From NCBI RefSeq assembly GCF_000746205.1, contig NZ_JQKV01000001.1, positions 1-50,803 on the forward strand: a DNA stretch of 50,803 nucleotides. The letters run 5' to 3'. Numbering within the stretch: the first letter of the stretch is position 1; every line of letters starts with the position of its first letter. The notes under the pieces were generated by a model. The model saw only the letters and a list, made by a program, of their open reading frames with translations, made no database searches and was not told the origin of the DNA. Both the position numbers and the translations under genes were made by a program. Source of the stretch: Halorubrum sp. BV1 (GTDB lineage Archaea; Halobacteriota; Halobacteria; Halobacteriales; Haloferacaceae). Below, one piece after another: positions 6,833-16,523 of the stretch.

Positions 6833-7882
6833 TCAGACCCCCCTGAGAACGTCGGTCAGGCCGACCGTCTCCGTGAGTATCCACCCCACGAACAGCAGGT
6901 ACGCGACCAAGAGCGTGTACGACTCGGTGCTGGTGAGTCTGAGGTCGGTCCGGAGCAACGCGAAAAGGAGCACGGTCGCCACGGTGAGGACGCCGAGCAT
7001 CGGGACCGCAGTGGAGAAGTTGATCTCCGCGCTGCCGACGATCAACACCCCGATCGGGATCGCCACGAGCAGGTCGAACGTGTTCGATCCGAGGACGTTT
7101 CCGAGGCTCGTCGCGCCCCTGCTCTCGCGGGCGGTCCGGACGCTCACCAGCGCGTCGGGCAGGCTCGTCGCGGCGGCCACGACCGTGATGCCGGCGAGAA
7201 ACTCCGGGACGCCGAACGTCGCAGAGAGCGCCTCGACCGACGCGACGAGCCGCTCCACCGTGACGACGATGACGAGCAGTCCGGCGGCGAGTTTCGCCCA
7301 CTCGCGGCGGACGTCGACCCCGGACCGGAGCCGATCCATCGCGGCGTCGCCGACGTCTTGATACTGGATGAACAGGTAGAGCCCGTACAATGAAAGCGGG
7401 ATCACCGCGAGCGGTCGCGTGAGTTCGCCGATGATCGGCTCTGTCGAGACCGGATAGTAGATGACCGCGAGCGCGAAGGTGACGACGAGCGCAGAGACGG
7501 CGATCATGTAGAACTGCGCCTCCTTGTAGACGATGGCGCGGCTGGCTTCGAGCGGCTCGTCGGTGCCGAGTCCCGACAGCGCCGGAATAACGAGGATGTT
7601 GAAGATGGCGGAGCCGACGAGCGCGCCGACGCCCATGTCGAACACGCCGACCGCGGCCGTGACGAGAACGCTCACGAGCTCCGGGAAGCTGGAGCCGATC
7701 GCGACGACGATCGATCCCTGCACGACCGCCGGCAGTCCGTAGTACCCCGAGAGCGCCTCGGCGGACTCCTCTAACCACCCGCTTCCGACCCAGAGCGCGG
7801 CCGTCGCCGCGGCGACGACGAGGACGTGAGCGAGCGGCGAGTCGGGAATGAGGGCCGAGCCGCCCGCGAGCGCTCCACCCAT
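6833..7882 (-). CDS. CaCA-superfamily sodium/calcium exchanger-like protein
   Basis: A 349-residue polytopic membrane protein with about 10-11 helices and the two inverted alpha-repeats of the cation/Ca2+ exchangers. Alpha-1 is around residues 55-100 (GSIVVAIGSSFPELVSVL…GALVGSAIFN) and alpha-2 around 225-275 (ITVVAAATSLPDALVSV…GNVLGSNTFDLL). The acidic residue in 'SFPELVS' and its partner 'SLPDALVS' are the ion-coordinating positions in this family; the Asp in alpha-2 is a conservative change from Glu. Expected role is Ca2+ (or K+/Ca2+) export driven by Na+. Its ATG begins 3 bases after the stop of malQ, so the two genes are probably cotranscribed although functionally unrelated. Confidence 0.85.
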   Translation of the reverse strand: MGGALAGGSALIPDSPLAHVLVVAAATAALWVGSGWLEESAEALSGYYGLPAVVQGSIVVAIGSSFPELVSVLVTAAVGVFDMGVGALVGSAIFNILVIPALSGLGTDEPLEASRAIVYKEAQFYMIAVSALVVTFALAVIYYPVSTEPIIGELTRPLAVIPLSLYGLYLFIQYQDVGDAAMDRLRSGVDVRREWAKLAAGLLVIVVTVERLVASVEALSATFGVPEFLAGITVVAAATSLPDALVSVRTARESRGATSLGNVLGSNTFDLLVAIPIGVLIVGSAEINFSTAVPMLGVLTVATVLLFALLRTDLRLTSTESYTLLVAYLLFVGWILTETVGLTDVLRGV

Positions 7883-7885
7883 GAA

Positions 7886-9376
7886 TCACCGGACGTGTTT
7901 ACCGGCTAGCTCCCACAGCCGGTCTGCGATCTCGTCGTCGAGCGCTCCGGGTGACACGCGCCACTCCCAGTTCCCGTCGAGGGTACCGGGTTCGTTGAAC
8001 CGGGCGTCGCTCCCGAGTCCGAGCAGGTCCTGGACCGTCGTCATCGCGAGTACGGCTTCCGAACGCCACACCTCCTCGATTATCTCCCACTCGACCGCCC
8101 GGTCGCCGTCCGCGCCGACGTTGTACCGGAAGCAGTTGCGCTGTTGTTCGGGGAGATCGTCGTAGTAACCGACCCAGGTGTCGGTGTCGTGTGTCGAGGT
8201 GTAGCCGACCACTCCCTCGGGGTAGTGCATCGGCTGGTACTGGTTCCCCTCGGTGCACCAGTCCGCGTACTGCGGCACGCGCATGCCGGGGAAGCCGAAC
8301 TCGGCCATCAGGTCGTCCATCGCCGGTTCCTCGAAGCCGAGATCCTCGGCGATGAAGGGGGCCTCGCCGAGTTCGCGTTCGACCGTCTCGAACAGGTCGC
8401 GGCCGGGGCCGTCGCGCCACTCGCCGTCGGCCGGATCGTCGCTGTCGGCGGGGATCGCCCAGTAGGAGACGAATCCGAGGAAGTGGTCGAGCCGCGCCAC
8501 GTCGGCGAGGTCGAACAGCCGGCGGAACCGCGCGATCCACCAGTCGTAGTCGCGTTCGGCCAACCGGTCCCAGTCGTACACCGGGTTCCCCCAGCGCTGT
8601 CCGTCGTCGCCCGGGTTCGGCGGGACGCCGGCGACCACTGTCGGCCGACCGCTCTCGTCGAGCCGGAACGCCTCCGGGTTCGCCCACACGTCCGCGGAGT
8701 CGAGTGCGACGTAGATCGGCACGTCGCCGACGATCGAGACGCCCTCCGCCGCCGCGACCTCGCGAAGCTCGCGCCACTGCCGGTCGAAGGTCCACTGGAC
8801 GAACTCGCGGTACCGGACCTCCTCGGCGTGGCGCTCGCGGGCCTCGGCCAGCGCGTCCGGGTCGCGGGTCCGAAGGCCCTCGGGCCACTCGGTCCATGTA
8901 TCCTCCGGGCGCGACGACGATATCGCGCGGAACAGCGCGTAGTCGTCGAGCCACGGCTCCCGGTCGCAAAACGCCGCAAGCTCCGCGCGGTCCGACTCCC
9001 CGGCCCCCTCGTCGAACCGTTCGAACGCTCTCCGTAACAGCGGCAGCTTGTACTCACGGACCGCGTCGTACGCGACCCGGTCGTCGGGGAACGACGGAAC
9101 CGGTTCGAGGTCGGCCGCGTCGAGCCACCCGTCGTCGACGAGCCCGGATAGATCGATCAAAAGCGGGTTGCCGGCGAACGCCGACGGCGACTGGTACGGC
9201 GACTCTCCGGCCCCGGAGAGCGTCGGTCCGATCGGACAGATCTGCCAGTGGCGAACGTCGGCGTCGCCGAGGAACGAGAGGAACGCGCTCGCGCCGTCGC
9301 CGAGGTCGCCGATCCCGTGGTCGCCCGGGAGCGAGGTGAGGTGACAGAACACGCCGCCGGAGCGGTCGAATCGCAT
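7886..9376 (-). CDS. malQ: 4-alpha-glucanotransferase (GH77, amylomaltase)
   Basis: A 496-residue GH77 enzyme that transfers alpha-1,4-glucan segments between maltodextrins. The N-terminus 'MRFDRSGGVFCHLTSLPGDHGIGDLG' is the family opening. The substrate loop 'SPYQSPSAFAGNPLLIDL' follows at about 60-80. The catalytic core shows 'VARLDHFLGF' (nucleophile Asp), 'FIAEDLGF' (acid/base Glu) and 'YTSTHDTDTWVGYY' (stabiliser Asp). I start at ATG 9376; the frame extends to 9397. It lies between the GH13 amylase upstream (94-base gap) and the CaCA gene downstream on the same strand. With the GH13 and GH15 enzymes it makes a complete cytoplasmic maltodextrin route. Confidence 0.94.
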   Translation of the reverse strand: MRFDRSGGVFCHLTSLPGDHGIGDLGDGASAFLSFLGDADVRHWQICPIGPTLSGAGESPYQSPSAFAGNPLLIDLSGLVDDGWLDAADLEPVPSFPDDRVAYDAVREYKLPLLRRAFERFDEGAGESDRAELAAFCDREPWLDDYALFRAISSSRPEDTWTEWPEGLRTRDPDALAEARERHAEEVRYREFVQWTFDRQWRELREVAAAEGVSIVGDVPIYVALDSADVWANPEAFRLDESGRPTVVAGVPPNPGDDGQRWGNPVYDWDRLAERDYDWWIARFRRLFDLADVARLDHFLGFVSYWAIPADSDDPADGEWRDGPGRDLFETVERELGEAPFIAEDLGFEEPAMDDLMAEFGFPGMRVPQYADWCTEGNQYQPMHYPEGVVGYTSTHDTDTWVGYYDDLPEQQRNCFRYNVGADGDRAVEWEIIEEVWRSEAVLAMTTVQDLLGLGSDARFNEPGTLDGNWEWRVSPGALDDEIADRLWELAGKHVR

Positions 9377-9469
9377 ACGCCCCCCTGTGTCCCCCACCGA
9401 CTCAAGCGTTGCGTCCGAGGTCGACGGCGGTCGTCGCCGCTCGTCGCGCTCTCGGTCCCGGCCCCCTCG

Positions 9470-11620
9470 TCACACCGCTTCGCGAACGACCGCGACCGCG
9501 TCGACGCGGATTCGCTCTCGTCCCTCGCCGTCGACGACGACGCACGAGTCGCCCGTGACGAGGTCGCGGTCGGCGTGGGTCGTCTCGACCGCGACGCTCG
9601 CCGGCTCTGGGGCGAAATTGAGCACGACGACGAGCGACTCGTTCCCGTCGCTGCGGCGGAACGCGACCACGTCCTCGGGATGGACGTCGCCGCTGGCGGC
9701 GATCGGCCGCTCGCCGAGGTCACCGCTCGCGACGTGGTAGTCCAGCCGTTCGAGGTCGCCGTCGGGTCCGAGCGCCGGGTGCGCTCCGCGGACGTCGAGC
9801 AGCCGTCTGTAACGCTCGCGGACCGGCTCGCGGGCGTGATCCCACGCGATCGCGTCTCTGCGCCCGCGCTGTCCGATCTCCTGTCCGGCGTAGATCATCG
9901 GCACGCCGGGGAGGACGAACGTCGCCGCGCCCGCCGCGGCCGCGGCCGCGTCGCCGCACTCGACCCGGTAGCGCGTCTCGTCGTGGTTCTCGATGTACTG
10001 CAGGAAGCCGGCGTGGTCGGGGAACCCGATTTCGGCGCGCTGGTCGATCGCGTCGAGGACGCTTTTCGCCGGCTCCGCCCCCCGACCGATCTGTCTGAGC
10101 TGGAAGTACAGCGTCGCGTCGAAGTGGACGTCGAACATCCCCTCGTGGAAGTCGGGGATGTACGGGATCGTCTCGTCCATCAGCAGGAACTCCCGGTCGA
10201 TGTCTTTCACGCGGTCGCGGAGTTCGCGCCAGAAGGCGTCCGGCACGGCCCACGCCATGTCACAGCGGAACCCGTCGACGAGCGGAGCCCACTCGTCTAT
10301 CACGTCGAGGAGGAACCGCCGGACGTGGAGGTTCGCGTGGTTCAGGTTCGCGATGAGTTCCCAGTCGAAGTAGGTGCCCGGCTCGCCGGAATCTTGCCAC
10401 TCGTAGCGGTCGCGGTACGGCGAGGCCGGGTTCTGGTAGGCGTCCTCGAACCACTCGTGGTCGCGGGCGGTATGGTTGGCGACGAAGTCGAACAGCACGC
10501 GCATCCCGTGGTCGTGGGCCGTCTCGACGAGCGCCTCGTAGTCGTCGCGGTCGCCCAGATCGGCGGCGGTGTCGAAGAAGTCGGTGATGTTGTACCCGTG
10601 CGGCTTCCCGTCGTGTTCGAGCACCGGTGTGAGCCACAGCGTGTCGACGCCGAGATCGGCGATCTCGGGGATGCGGTCAGCGAGCGCGTCGAACGCCTCG
10701 CCACCCTCCGCGTCCGAGAACGTCCGGACGTACACTTCGTAGACGGTGGCGTCCGACGCCCACGACGGCGGGTCGTTGAGCCGGACCGTCTCGAACCGCG
10801 TTTCGCCGGCCCCGAACGCCCCCTCGTCGAACGCGTCCCCGTCGAACGCCCCGGCGGTCGTCCGCTCGACCGCGACCGCGTCGGCGACGCTGACGCGCGG
10901 GTCCGCTCCCGGCGCGCGGGCGACGGCGACGGCGTGGACGCGAAGCCGGTCCGGAACCGCCTCGGCGTCGACGCGGAGCGCGCGCCCATCGTCGGTCAGT
11001 CGCATCGCATCTCGCGGGTTCGTTCGACCGGTCGCCACCGCGGTTTCCACGTCGCGGTCGTCGACGACGAACGTCACGGCCAGCTCCTCGGCGTCGAGCG
11101 CCGACTCCGGATTCGGCGTCGGCGTGGCGCGGACGACAACCTCGGTGCTGTCGGTCTCGCCGCCCCGCGTTCCGGATTCGTCCTTCCCTTCCACGGTCGC
11201 GTCGAGCCGGACGCGCGGGCGGCCCGCCCCCTCTCGGTCCCGGTGGGCGGCGTAGCCGCGGTCCGCGGTGTCGTCGGCGTCGCGGTCGCGCAGCGCGGTG
11301 CCGCTTCCGCCCGCGACGTCGACGTCCGCGTAGTCGGCGGCGAACGCGTGGACGGTCAGGCGGTGGTCGCCGTCGGGCGCGTCGAGTCCGAGCAGGTACC
11401 GGCCGGGCACGTCCGGCGTGAACTGCGTCACCGGCTCCGTGCCGACGGTCGCGTCGCTGTCTGGCGGTGCGTCGACGATGCGCCACGCGTAGCTCGCGTC
11501 CGGGTCCGGATCGCGCGGAGCCAACTCGGTCGTCTCGCCGGTCGAGAGGAACCGCGGGGGACCGGGGTGGTGCTGGCCGACCCGTGGCGCGTCCGTGTGG
11601 GGGTCTCCCTGCCGTGTCAT
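9470..11620 (-). CDS. malA: GH13 alpha-amylase-family glycoside hydrolase
   Basis: A 716-residue enzyme. The first 280 residues are an acidic, beta-rich, haloarchaeal-type accessory region (Ig-like strands, long low-complexity acidic links). The GH13 barrel starts near 'WASDATVYEVYVRTFSD'. The conserved regions are all present: I 'LFDFVANH' (about 376-383), II 'GFRCDMAW' with nucleophile Asp 454, III 'LLMDET' with acid Glu 483, and IV 'IENHDE' with Asp 547. A C-terminal beta domain follows (VVVLNFAPEPASV). There is no Sec or Tat signal, so it acts inside the cell. ATG 11620 was chosen because the upstream extension lacks family features. The 112 bases to the divergent GH15 gene hold both promoters. 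Precise specificity (amylase, neopullulanase or maltogenic) is not decidable here. Confidence 0.9.
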   Translation of the reverse strand: MTRQGDPHTDAPRVGQHHPGPPRFLSTGETTELAPRDPDPDASYAWRIVDAPPDSDATVGTEPVTQFTPDVPGRYLLGLDAPDGDHRLTVHAFAADYADVDVAGGSGTALRDRDADDTADRGYAAHRDREGAGRPRVRLDATVEGKDESGTRGGETDSTEVVVRATPTPNPESALDAEELAVTFVVDDRDVETAVATGRTNPRDAMRLTDDGRALRVDAEAVPDRLRVHAVAVARAPGADPRVSVADAVAVERTTAGAFDGDAFDEGAFGAGETRFETVRLNDPPSWASDATVYEVYVRTFSDAEGGEAFDALADRIPEIADLGVDTLWLTPVLEHDGKPHGYNITDFFDTAADLGDRDDYEALVETAHDHGMRVLFDFVANHTARDHEWFEDAYQNPASPYRDRYEWQDSGEPGTYFDWELIANLNHANLHVRRFLLDVIDEWAPLVDGFRCDMAWAVPDAFWRELRDRVKDIDREFLLMDETIPYIPDFHEGMFDVHFDATLYFQLRQIGRGAEPAKSVLDAIDQRAEIGFPDHAGFLQYIENHDETRYRVECGDAAAAAAGAATFVLPGVPMIYAGQEIGQRGRRDAIAWDHAREPVRERYRRLLDVRGAHPALGPDGDLERLDYHVASGDLGERPIAASGDVHPEDVVAFRRSDGNESLVVVLNFAPEPASVAVETTHADRDLVTGDSCVVVDGEGRERIRVDAVAVVREAV

Positions 11621-11732
11621 GTCACACCCATCGACGCCCGGGGTCTTCGGTGTTGCTCTTCGAGACACCCGTGAGACTCCGATCGACCGCCTCGGTCGTC
11701 AAGACTTTTACCGCGGGTATCACAGGGTGACC
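11621..11732. promoter_or_regulatory. divergent promoter region, amylase / GH15
   Basis: This 112-base gap separates two divergent glucan-degrading genes. For the plus-strand GH15 gene, gactttta (about 11703-11710) lies 23-30 bases before ATG 11733, so that mRNA is probably leaderless. An element for the minus-strand gene is less clear. A shared regulator site is plausible but I see no convincing dyad. Confidence 0.5.
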
Positions 11733-14700
11733 ATGCGACTGCGAACCGCTCTCACAGAGCACGAACGTCGACGCGACGAGCGCTACCCGGCGGAGCGTCC
11801 CACGACCGCCGGCGCGTTCACGGGCGACGACGGACGGCTGGTCCACGTCGGACCCGACGGCACCGTCCACGACTGTTCGTACTCCCTGTCGGGAGTCGGC
11901 GGAGCCGACCGGCTCCGCATGGGGATCACGGCCGGGCGCGGCGTGCGCTGGTTCGACGAACTCACGACGACCCGTCAACACTACGACGGCGACACGCCGC
12001 TCGTCGAGACCGAGTACGACGCCGGGCGGTACACGATCCACCAGTTCGACCTCGTGGTCAGCGACACGCACCTCACGCACGTCGAACTCCGCGGCGCGCC
12101 GCCCGCCGGGGCGGAACTCGTCGCCGCCTGCGCGTTCGCGCCGGACATGGTCGAAGGCCGCGTCGGCAACCTCGTCCACGAGTCGGCCGGTCCCGAAGAC
12201 GGGAGCGTCGTCGAGGTGTACCACCGCACCGAACACGACTTTTTCACCGCCTCGACCGGGCTCTCTGCGGCGCACGGCCAGCGCCTCCGCACGATCCCCG
12301 AACTGCTCGGCGAGAGCGGCGATGGGTTCCCCCACCGCGGCGAGATCGACCAGCGCGAGGACTCCCGGCTCACCCCCGACGTCGTCATGCGCGCGCCGTT
12401 CGAGCGCGACGGACGCACAGAGCGCGTCACGCTCGCCAGCCGCGCCGTGGTGGACCGGCGAGACGCACGCGACACGGGCGAAGACGCGAAGGACGCGCTC
12501 TCGGACGGTCCCGACCGCCAGCGCCGCATCGACGAGACAGCACGCATCGCGACCGCCTATCCGGACGCCGGTGACCTCCGCGAGGCCGCCGCGGGACGCG
12601 GGCCGACCGTCCCCGACGACGTGCCGCGACGGGACGTCGTCGCGGGCGACCTCCGCACGCTCGACCTCCTCGCGGCGGAGTCGGGCGCGCGGATCGCCGC
12701 CCCGGAGTTCGATCCTTTCTACTCGACGTCCGGCGGTTACGGCTACACCTGGTTCCGTGACGAGGCGGAGGTGTCGATGGCGCTTCTGGACGCCAGCGAG
12801 GAGATCGGCCTCGACGCCGACGAGGACCTGCTCGCGACCGCCGCCTTCTTCTGTCGCACGCAGGACGCCGACGGCTCGTGGCCACACCGGGTGTGGGCGG
12901 ACTCGGGGAAGGTCGCTCCGGGCTGGGCGAACGCGCGGATCGAGGGTGCGAACGGGACCGCGGGTCCGAACGACCAGCTCGACCAGCCCGCCTCCGTCGT
13001 CGCGTTCCTCGCCCGGCTCCGTCGGACGGCCGACCTCCCCGAGGAGTGGCGCGACCGGATAGACGCCACCGTCGCCGACGCGGTCGCGTTCCTCCGCGAG
13101 ACCACCGAAGCGGACGGACTTCCGCGACGCTGTCAGAACTGCTGGGAGAACGCGCTCGGTCGGTTCACCCACACCGGTGCGACGTACCTCCGGGCGTTCG
13201 CCGCGGTCGCGCGCGCGCCGGTGGACGACGAGACGCGCGTCGCCGCGGCGGCCGCGGCCGACGACGCGCTCGCCGGGCTCGACGAGCGGTTCGACGCCGA
13301 CACCGGACGCTTCCCGCAGCGCGCGAGCGACGACGGCCGCGACGGCCGCGCGGACGCGAGCACGTTTGCGCTCGCGAGCGCGGCGACCGAGTACGCGGCC
13401 CTGCGGGACGAGCGCGCGGAGGTCGACGGCGCGCCCACCGACGGGTCGGACGCGGCGGTCGCGACGGCCGACTTCGAGCGGTTCCTCGACCGCGTGCAGA
13501 CGCACGTCGGGAACACGATCGACGCGCTCCACCGGGAGACCGCGGACGTCGATGGACTCGTCAGGTTCACGGGGGACGACTGGCGGACGGCAGAGCAGGG
13601 CGCGGCGAAGGTGTGGTCGCTCGCGACGCTGTGGGGAGTGACGGCGGCGGCCGAGATCGGCGGTCTCGTCGCCGACCGCGGTGGCGACGCCGGACCGCTT
13701 TTTTCGGACGCGAGGGAGCTGTACTCGCTCTGTGAGTCGGACGGACCGTTCGTCAACGACGCGGGGCTGTTCGCCGAACAGGCCTTCGACGACGGCGCTC
13801 TCGACAGCGCGACTCCGCTCGCGTGGTCGCACGCGCTCCGGATCGACGCGACGGTAACGCTCGCCGCACATGGCGCGCTCCCGGTACCGCACGACCGTCC
13901 GACGGGACCGGACGAGGCTCCGCACTGGACGACGGGGCGGAAGTTCGGCGTCGGAACGCCGGCCGACCACGACGCCGACCGGCCGGTTCCGGTCTGGTAC
14001 ACGCTGACCGAGGGGGCGCTCACCGAGGCGCGGTTCCCGCGGATCGACGTGATGAACGTGCGGACGTTCGATTTCCTCGTCGCTGACCCGGAGACGGGGT
14101 ACACGATACGGACCTTCGACGAGACGAGCCATGTGACGGCGACCGAGACGGTCGAGCGAACGACCGAACCGACCGTCGGCGACGCGCTCGCGTACACGCA
14201 GACGATCCGCGAGACCGGAGACGGCCACGGCCACCGATGGACGCTGACCGTCGAGTACGCGGTCGACACGGAAGGAAACGCCATCCTCGCCGACGTGGAG
14301 TTCGAGGGGAGCCGCGAGTACGACGTGTACGCCCTCGTCGACACGACTATCACGAACGTCGGGACCAACGACCGCGGCGACCGGGTTCGCGACGAGGAGG
14401 GGTACCACCTGCTCGCGCGCAACGATGACGCGGCCGACCGCGACCCGGGGAAGCTCGTCGACGACGACGGGGAGTCGTTCGAGGTGGCGCTCGCGCTCGC
14501 CAGCGAGGACCGCTTCGACTGGGCCAGCGCGCTCGCGGCCGGCGGCCACGAGGCCGACGCGCTGTTCGGCGAGGGAACGCGCGGCGAGGGGATCGCGGAG
14601 GCGGTCGGCAACGTCGTGTTGGCCGGGCTGGTCGGCAGCGGCACGGACGTCTCCGACACGGTCGCGCTCGGATTCGCCGAGGAGGCCGACACCGCGGCCG

Positions 14701-16484
14701 CGCTTGACGAGGCGGAGGGTGCCATCTCCCGCGGGTTCGAGACGGTCAGCGACGCCTACGTGGAGACGTGGCGAGACTGGCTCGCCGACCGGTCGTTCCC
14801 CGCCTCCGTCGCCGGCGACGTCGACGTGGAGACGCAGTACCGGTTCGCGCTGATGACGCTGGCGGCCGTCGAGGACAAACGACACGACGGCGCGGGGATC
14901 GCGAGCCCGTCGGTACCGTGGGGCGAGACCGAGTACGCCGCCGAAGACCGCGGCTACGGCTACAACTTCGTCTGGTCACGCGACCTCTATCAGGTGTTCA
15001 CGGCGCTCGTCGAGGTCGGCGAGGTCGACCGCGGGGCCGACGCGCTCGCGTACCTCTATAACACCCAGCAGGACGACGACGGGTTCCTCCCGCAGAACAC
15101 CTACATCGACGGGCGCACCCGGTGGGGCGGCGAGCAGATGGACAACATCGCGTTCCCCTCCGTGATGGCGTGGCAGCTCCACGAACACGGCGTCGAGTTC
15201 GCCGACGCCGACTACACGTACGACCACGTCCGTCGGTCGCTCGGGTACATCGCGGTCAACGGCCCCGAGACGGCGCAGGAACGCTGGGAGGAGGAGGCGG
15301 GATTCTCTCCGTCCAGCATCGCCGCCGAGATAGCCGGCCTCGTCTGCGGGGCCGCGTTGGCGCTCGCGGAGGCCGACCGTCGGGACGCGCACGGACGGGT
15401 CGCGGACGCGGGCGACCTCCTCGATCCCGACGCGCTTCGCGCCGACGCGCTCGCGTGGCTCGCGCTCGCCGACGACTGGACCGACCGCGTCGAGGAGTGG
15501 TGCGCGACCGCGACGGGGACAGAGCGGCACGCGGAGACCCCGTACTACGTCAGGATCACGGCTGACGGCGACCCCGAGGCGGGGCGACCGCGAACGATCG
15601 CCAACGACGGACCGACGTACGACGAGCGGGAGATAGTCGACGGCGGCTTCCTCGAACTCGTCCGGCTCGGTATCAAGCCGGCGGACGACGACACCGTCCG
15701 AAACTCCGTATCCGTCGCCGACGACTCGATCCGGGTCGACACGCCGCACGGCCCCGCGTGGTACCGCTACGTCGGCGATGCGTACGGCGAGATAGCGACC
15801 GGCGACCCGGGCGCGCCGTGGGCCGGAACCGGCGACGGTCGCGGCCGCCTGTGGCCGATATTCACCGGCGAGCGCGGCGAGTACGAACTCCGCGCTCGCG
15901 CCGACGGACCGGACGGGTTCGGGGGCACGGACGAGGACGCACTCGAACCCGACGCGCTCTTGGAGACGATGGCCGGGTTCGGCAACTCCGGCCGAATGCT
16001 CCCCGAACAGGTGTGGGACCGCGAGCACCCGACCGACTACGGCTGGGAGTTCGGCGAGGGAACCGGGGGGGCCACCCCGCTGGCGTGGTCGATGGCCGGG
16101 TTCATCCGCCTCGCCCACGGTGTCGACGCCGGCGAGCCGGTCGAGACGCCGTCCGTGGTCCGCGACCGCTACGTCGAACGCGACCGGCCCGAACGCCCCT
16201 CGCTCGACGCAACGGCGGAGTTCGTCGCGGACGACCTCGTGATTGCCGGCGAGACGACCGGCGACGTGGTCGCCGTCCACACCCCGACCGGATCGGCGCT
16301 CGCGACCCCGCAGGACGGATCGTTCGAAGTCCTCCTCGACGCCGACATCGACGCGCACGGTATCACCGTCGCCGCCGCGTCGACCGAAGCGGCCGCCGAC
16401 CTCGACATCGCTGACGCCGACAGCGACCATCCCCTCGCCGGGCTTCGCGACGTCGGCACCGCGGTCGAGCGGATCCGTCTGTAG
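11733..16484 (+). CDS. double-domain GH15 glucoamylase / glucodextranase-like protein
   Basis: A 1583-residue protein with two GH15 (alpha/alpha)6-barrel units. Unit 1: N-terminal beta region (about 1-280), then 'GGYGYTWFRDEAEV' near 335, general-acid Glu 472 in 'CWENALGRF' and general-base Glu 682 in 'LFAEQAFD'. Unit 2: a Glucodextran_N-like beta domain from about 727 (TTGRKFGVGT), then 'GYGYNFVWSRDLYQ' near 1075, Glu 1186 in 'ERWEEEAGFSPSSI' and Glu 1425 in 'MLPEQVWD'. A short beta tail ends the protein. Both units keep both catalytic glutamates, so both may release glucose from chain ends. There is no signal peptide, so it is cytoplasmic. ATG 11733 fits the leaderless TATA; the frame extends to 11595. 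It is divergent from the GH13/GH77 genes. Long haloarchaeal GH15 proteins are known, but which substrate each unit takes is unknown. Confidence 0.88.
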   Translation: MRLRTALTEHERRRDERYPAERPTTAGAFTGDDGRLVHVGPDGTVHDCSYSLSGVGGADRLRMGITAGRGVRWFDELTTTRQHYDGDTPLVETEYDAGRYTIHQFDLVVSDTHLTHVELRGAPPAGAELVAACAFAPDMVEGRVGNLVHESAGPEDGSVVEVYHRTEHDFFTASTGLSAAHGQRLRTIPELLGESGDGFPHRGEIDQREDSRLTPDVVMRAPFERDGRTERVTLASRAVVDRRDARDTGEDAKDALSDGPDRQRRIDETARIATAYPDAGDLREAAAGRGPTVPDDVPRRDVVAGDLRTLDLLAAESGARIAAPEFDPFYSTSGGYGYTWFRDEAEVSMALLDASEEIGLDADEDLLATAAFFCRTQDADGSWPHRVWADSGKVAPGWANARIEGANGTAGPNDQLDQPASVVAFLARLRRTADLPEEWRDRIDATVADAVAFLRETTEADGLPRRCQNCWENALGRFTHTGATYLRAFAAVARAPVDDETRVAAAAAADDALAGLDERFDADTGRFPQRASDDGRDGRADASTFALASAATEYAALRDERAEVDGAPTDGSDAAVATADFERFLDRVQTHVGNTIDALHRETADVDGLVRFTGDDWRTAEQGAAKVWSLATLWGVTAAAEIGGLVADRGGDAGPLFSDARELYSLCESDGPFVNDAGLFAEQAFDDGALDSATPLAWSHALRIDATVTLAAHGALPVPHDRPTGPDEAPHWTTGRKFGVGTPADHDADRPVPVWYTLTEGALTEARFPRIDVMNVRTFDFLVADPETGYTIRTFDETSHVTATETVERTTEPTVGDALAYTQTIRETGDGHGHRWTLTVEYAVDTEGNAILADVEFEGSREYDVYALVDTTITNVGTNDRGDRVRDEEGYHLLARNDDAADRDPGKLVDDDGESFEVALALASEDRFDWASALAAGGHEADALFGEGTRGEGIAEAVGNVVLAGLVGSGTDVSDTVALGFAEEADTAAALDEAEGAISRGFETVSDAYVETWRDWLADRSFPASVAGDVDVETQYRFALMTLAAVEDKRHDGAGIASPSVPWGETEYAAEDRGYGYNFVWSRDLYQVFTALVEVGEVDRGADALAYLYNTQQDDDGFLPQNTYIDGRTRWGGEQMDNIAFPSVMAWQLHEHGVEFADADYTYDHVRRSLGYIAVNGPETAQERWEEEAGFSPSSIAAEIAGLVCGAALALAEADRRDAHGRVADAGDLLDPDALRADALAWLALADDWTDRVEEWCATATGTERHAETPYYVRITADGDPEAGRPRTIANDGPTYDEREIVDGGFLELVRLGIKPADDDTVRNSVSVADDSIRVDTPHGPAWYRYVGDAYGEIATGDPGAPWAGTGDGRGRLWPIFTGERGEYELRARADGPDGFGGTDEDALEPDALLETMAGFGNSGRMLPEQVWDREHPTDYGWEFGEGTGGATPLAWSMAGFIRLAHGVDAGEPVETPSVVRDRYVERDRPERPSLDATAEFVADDLVIAGETTGDVVAVHTPTGSALATPQDGSFEVLLDADIDAHGITVAAASTEAAADLDIADADSDHPLAGLRDVGTAVERIRL

Positions 16485-16523
16485 GCGGGCCAGCAGTCAT
16501 CAGCGCCGCCGATCGACCTCCGT

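Noticed and set aside
6651..7889. 412-codon Arg-rich minus-strand frame
   Set aside because: Same-strand shadow of the CaCA exchanger in another register; the exchanger's alpha-repeats show which frame is real.
9248..11674. 808-codon plus-strand open frame
   Set aside because: It is antisense to the GH13 gene, whose catalytic motifs are all in place; the frame's Arg/Val-rich product is typical of a high-GC shadow.
11622..14885. 1087-codon minus-strand open frame
   Set aside because: Antisense shadow of the GH15 gene; no domain or normal composition, dominated by Arg, Val, Glu repeats.
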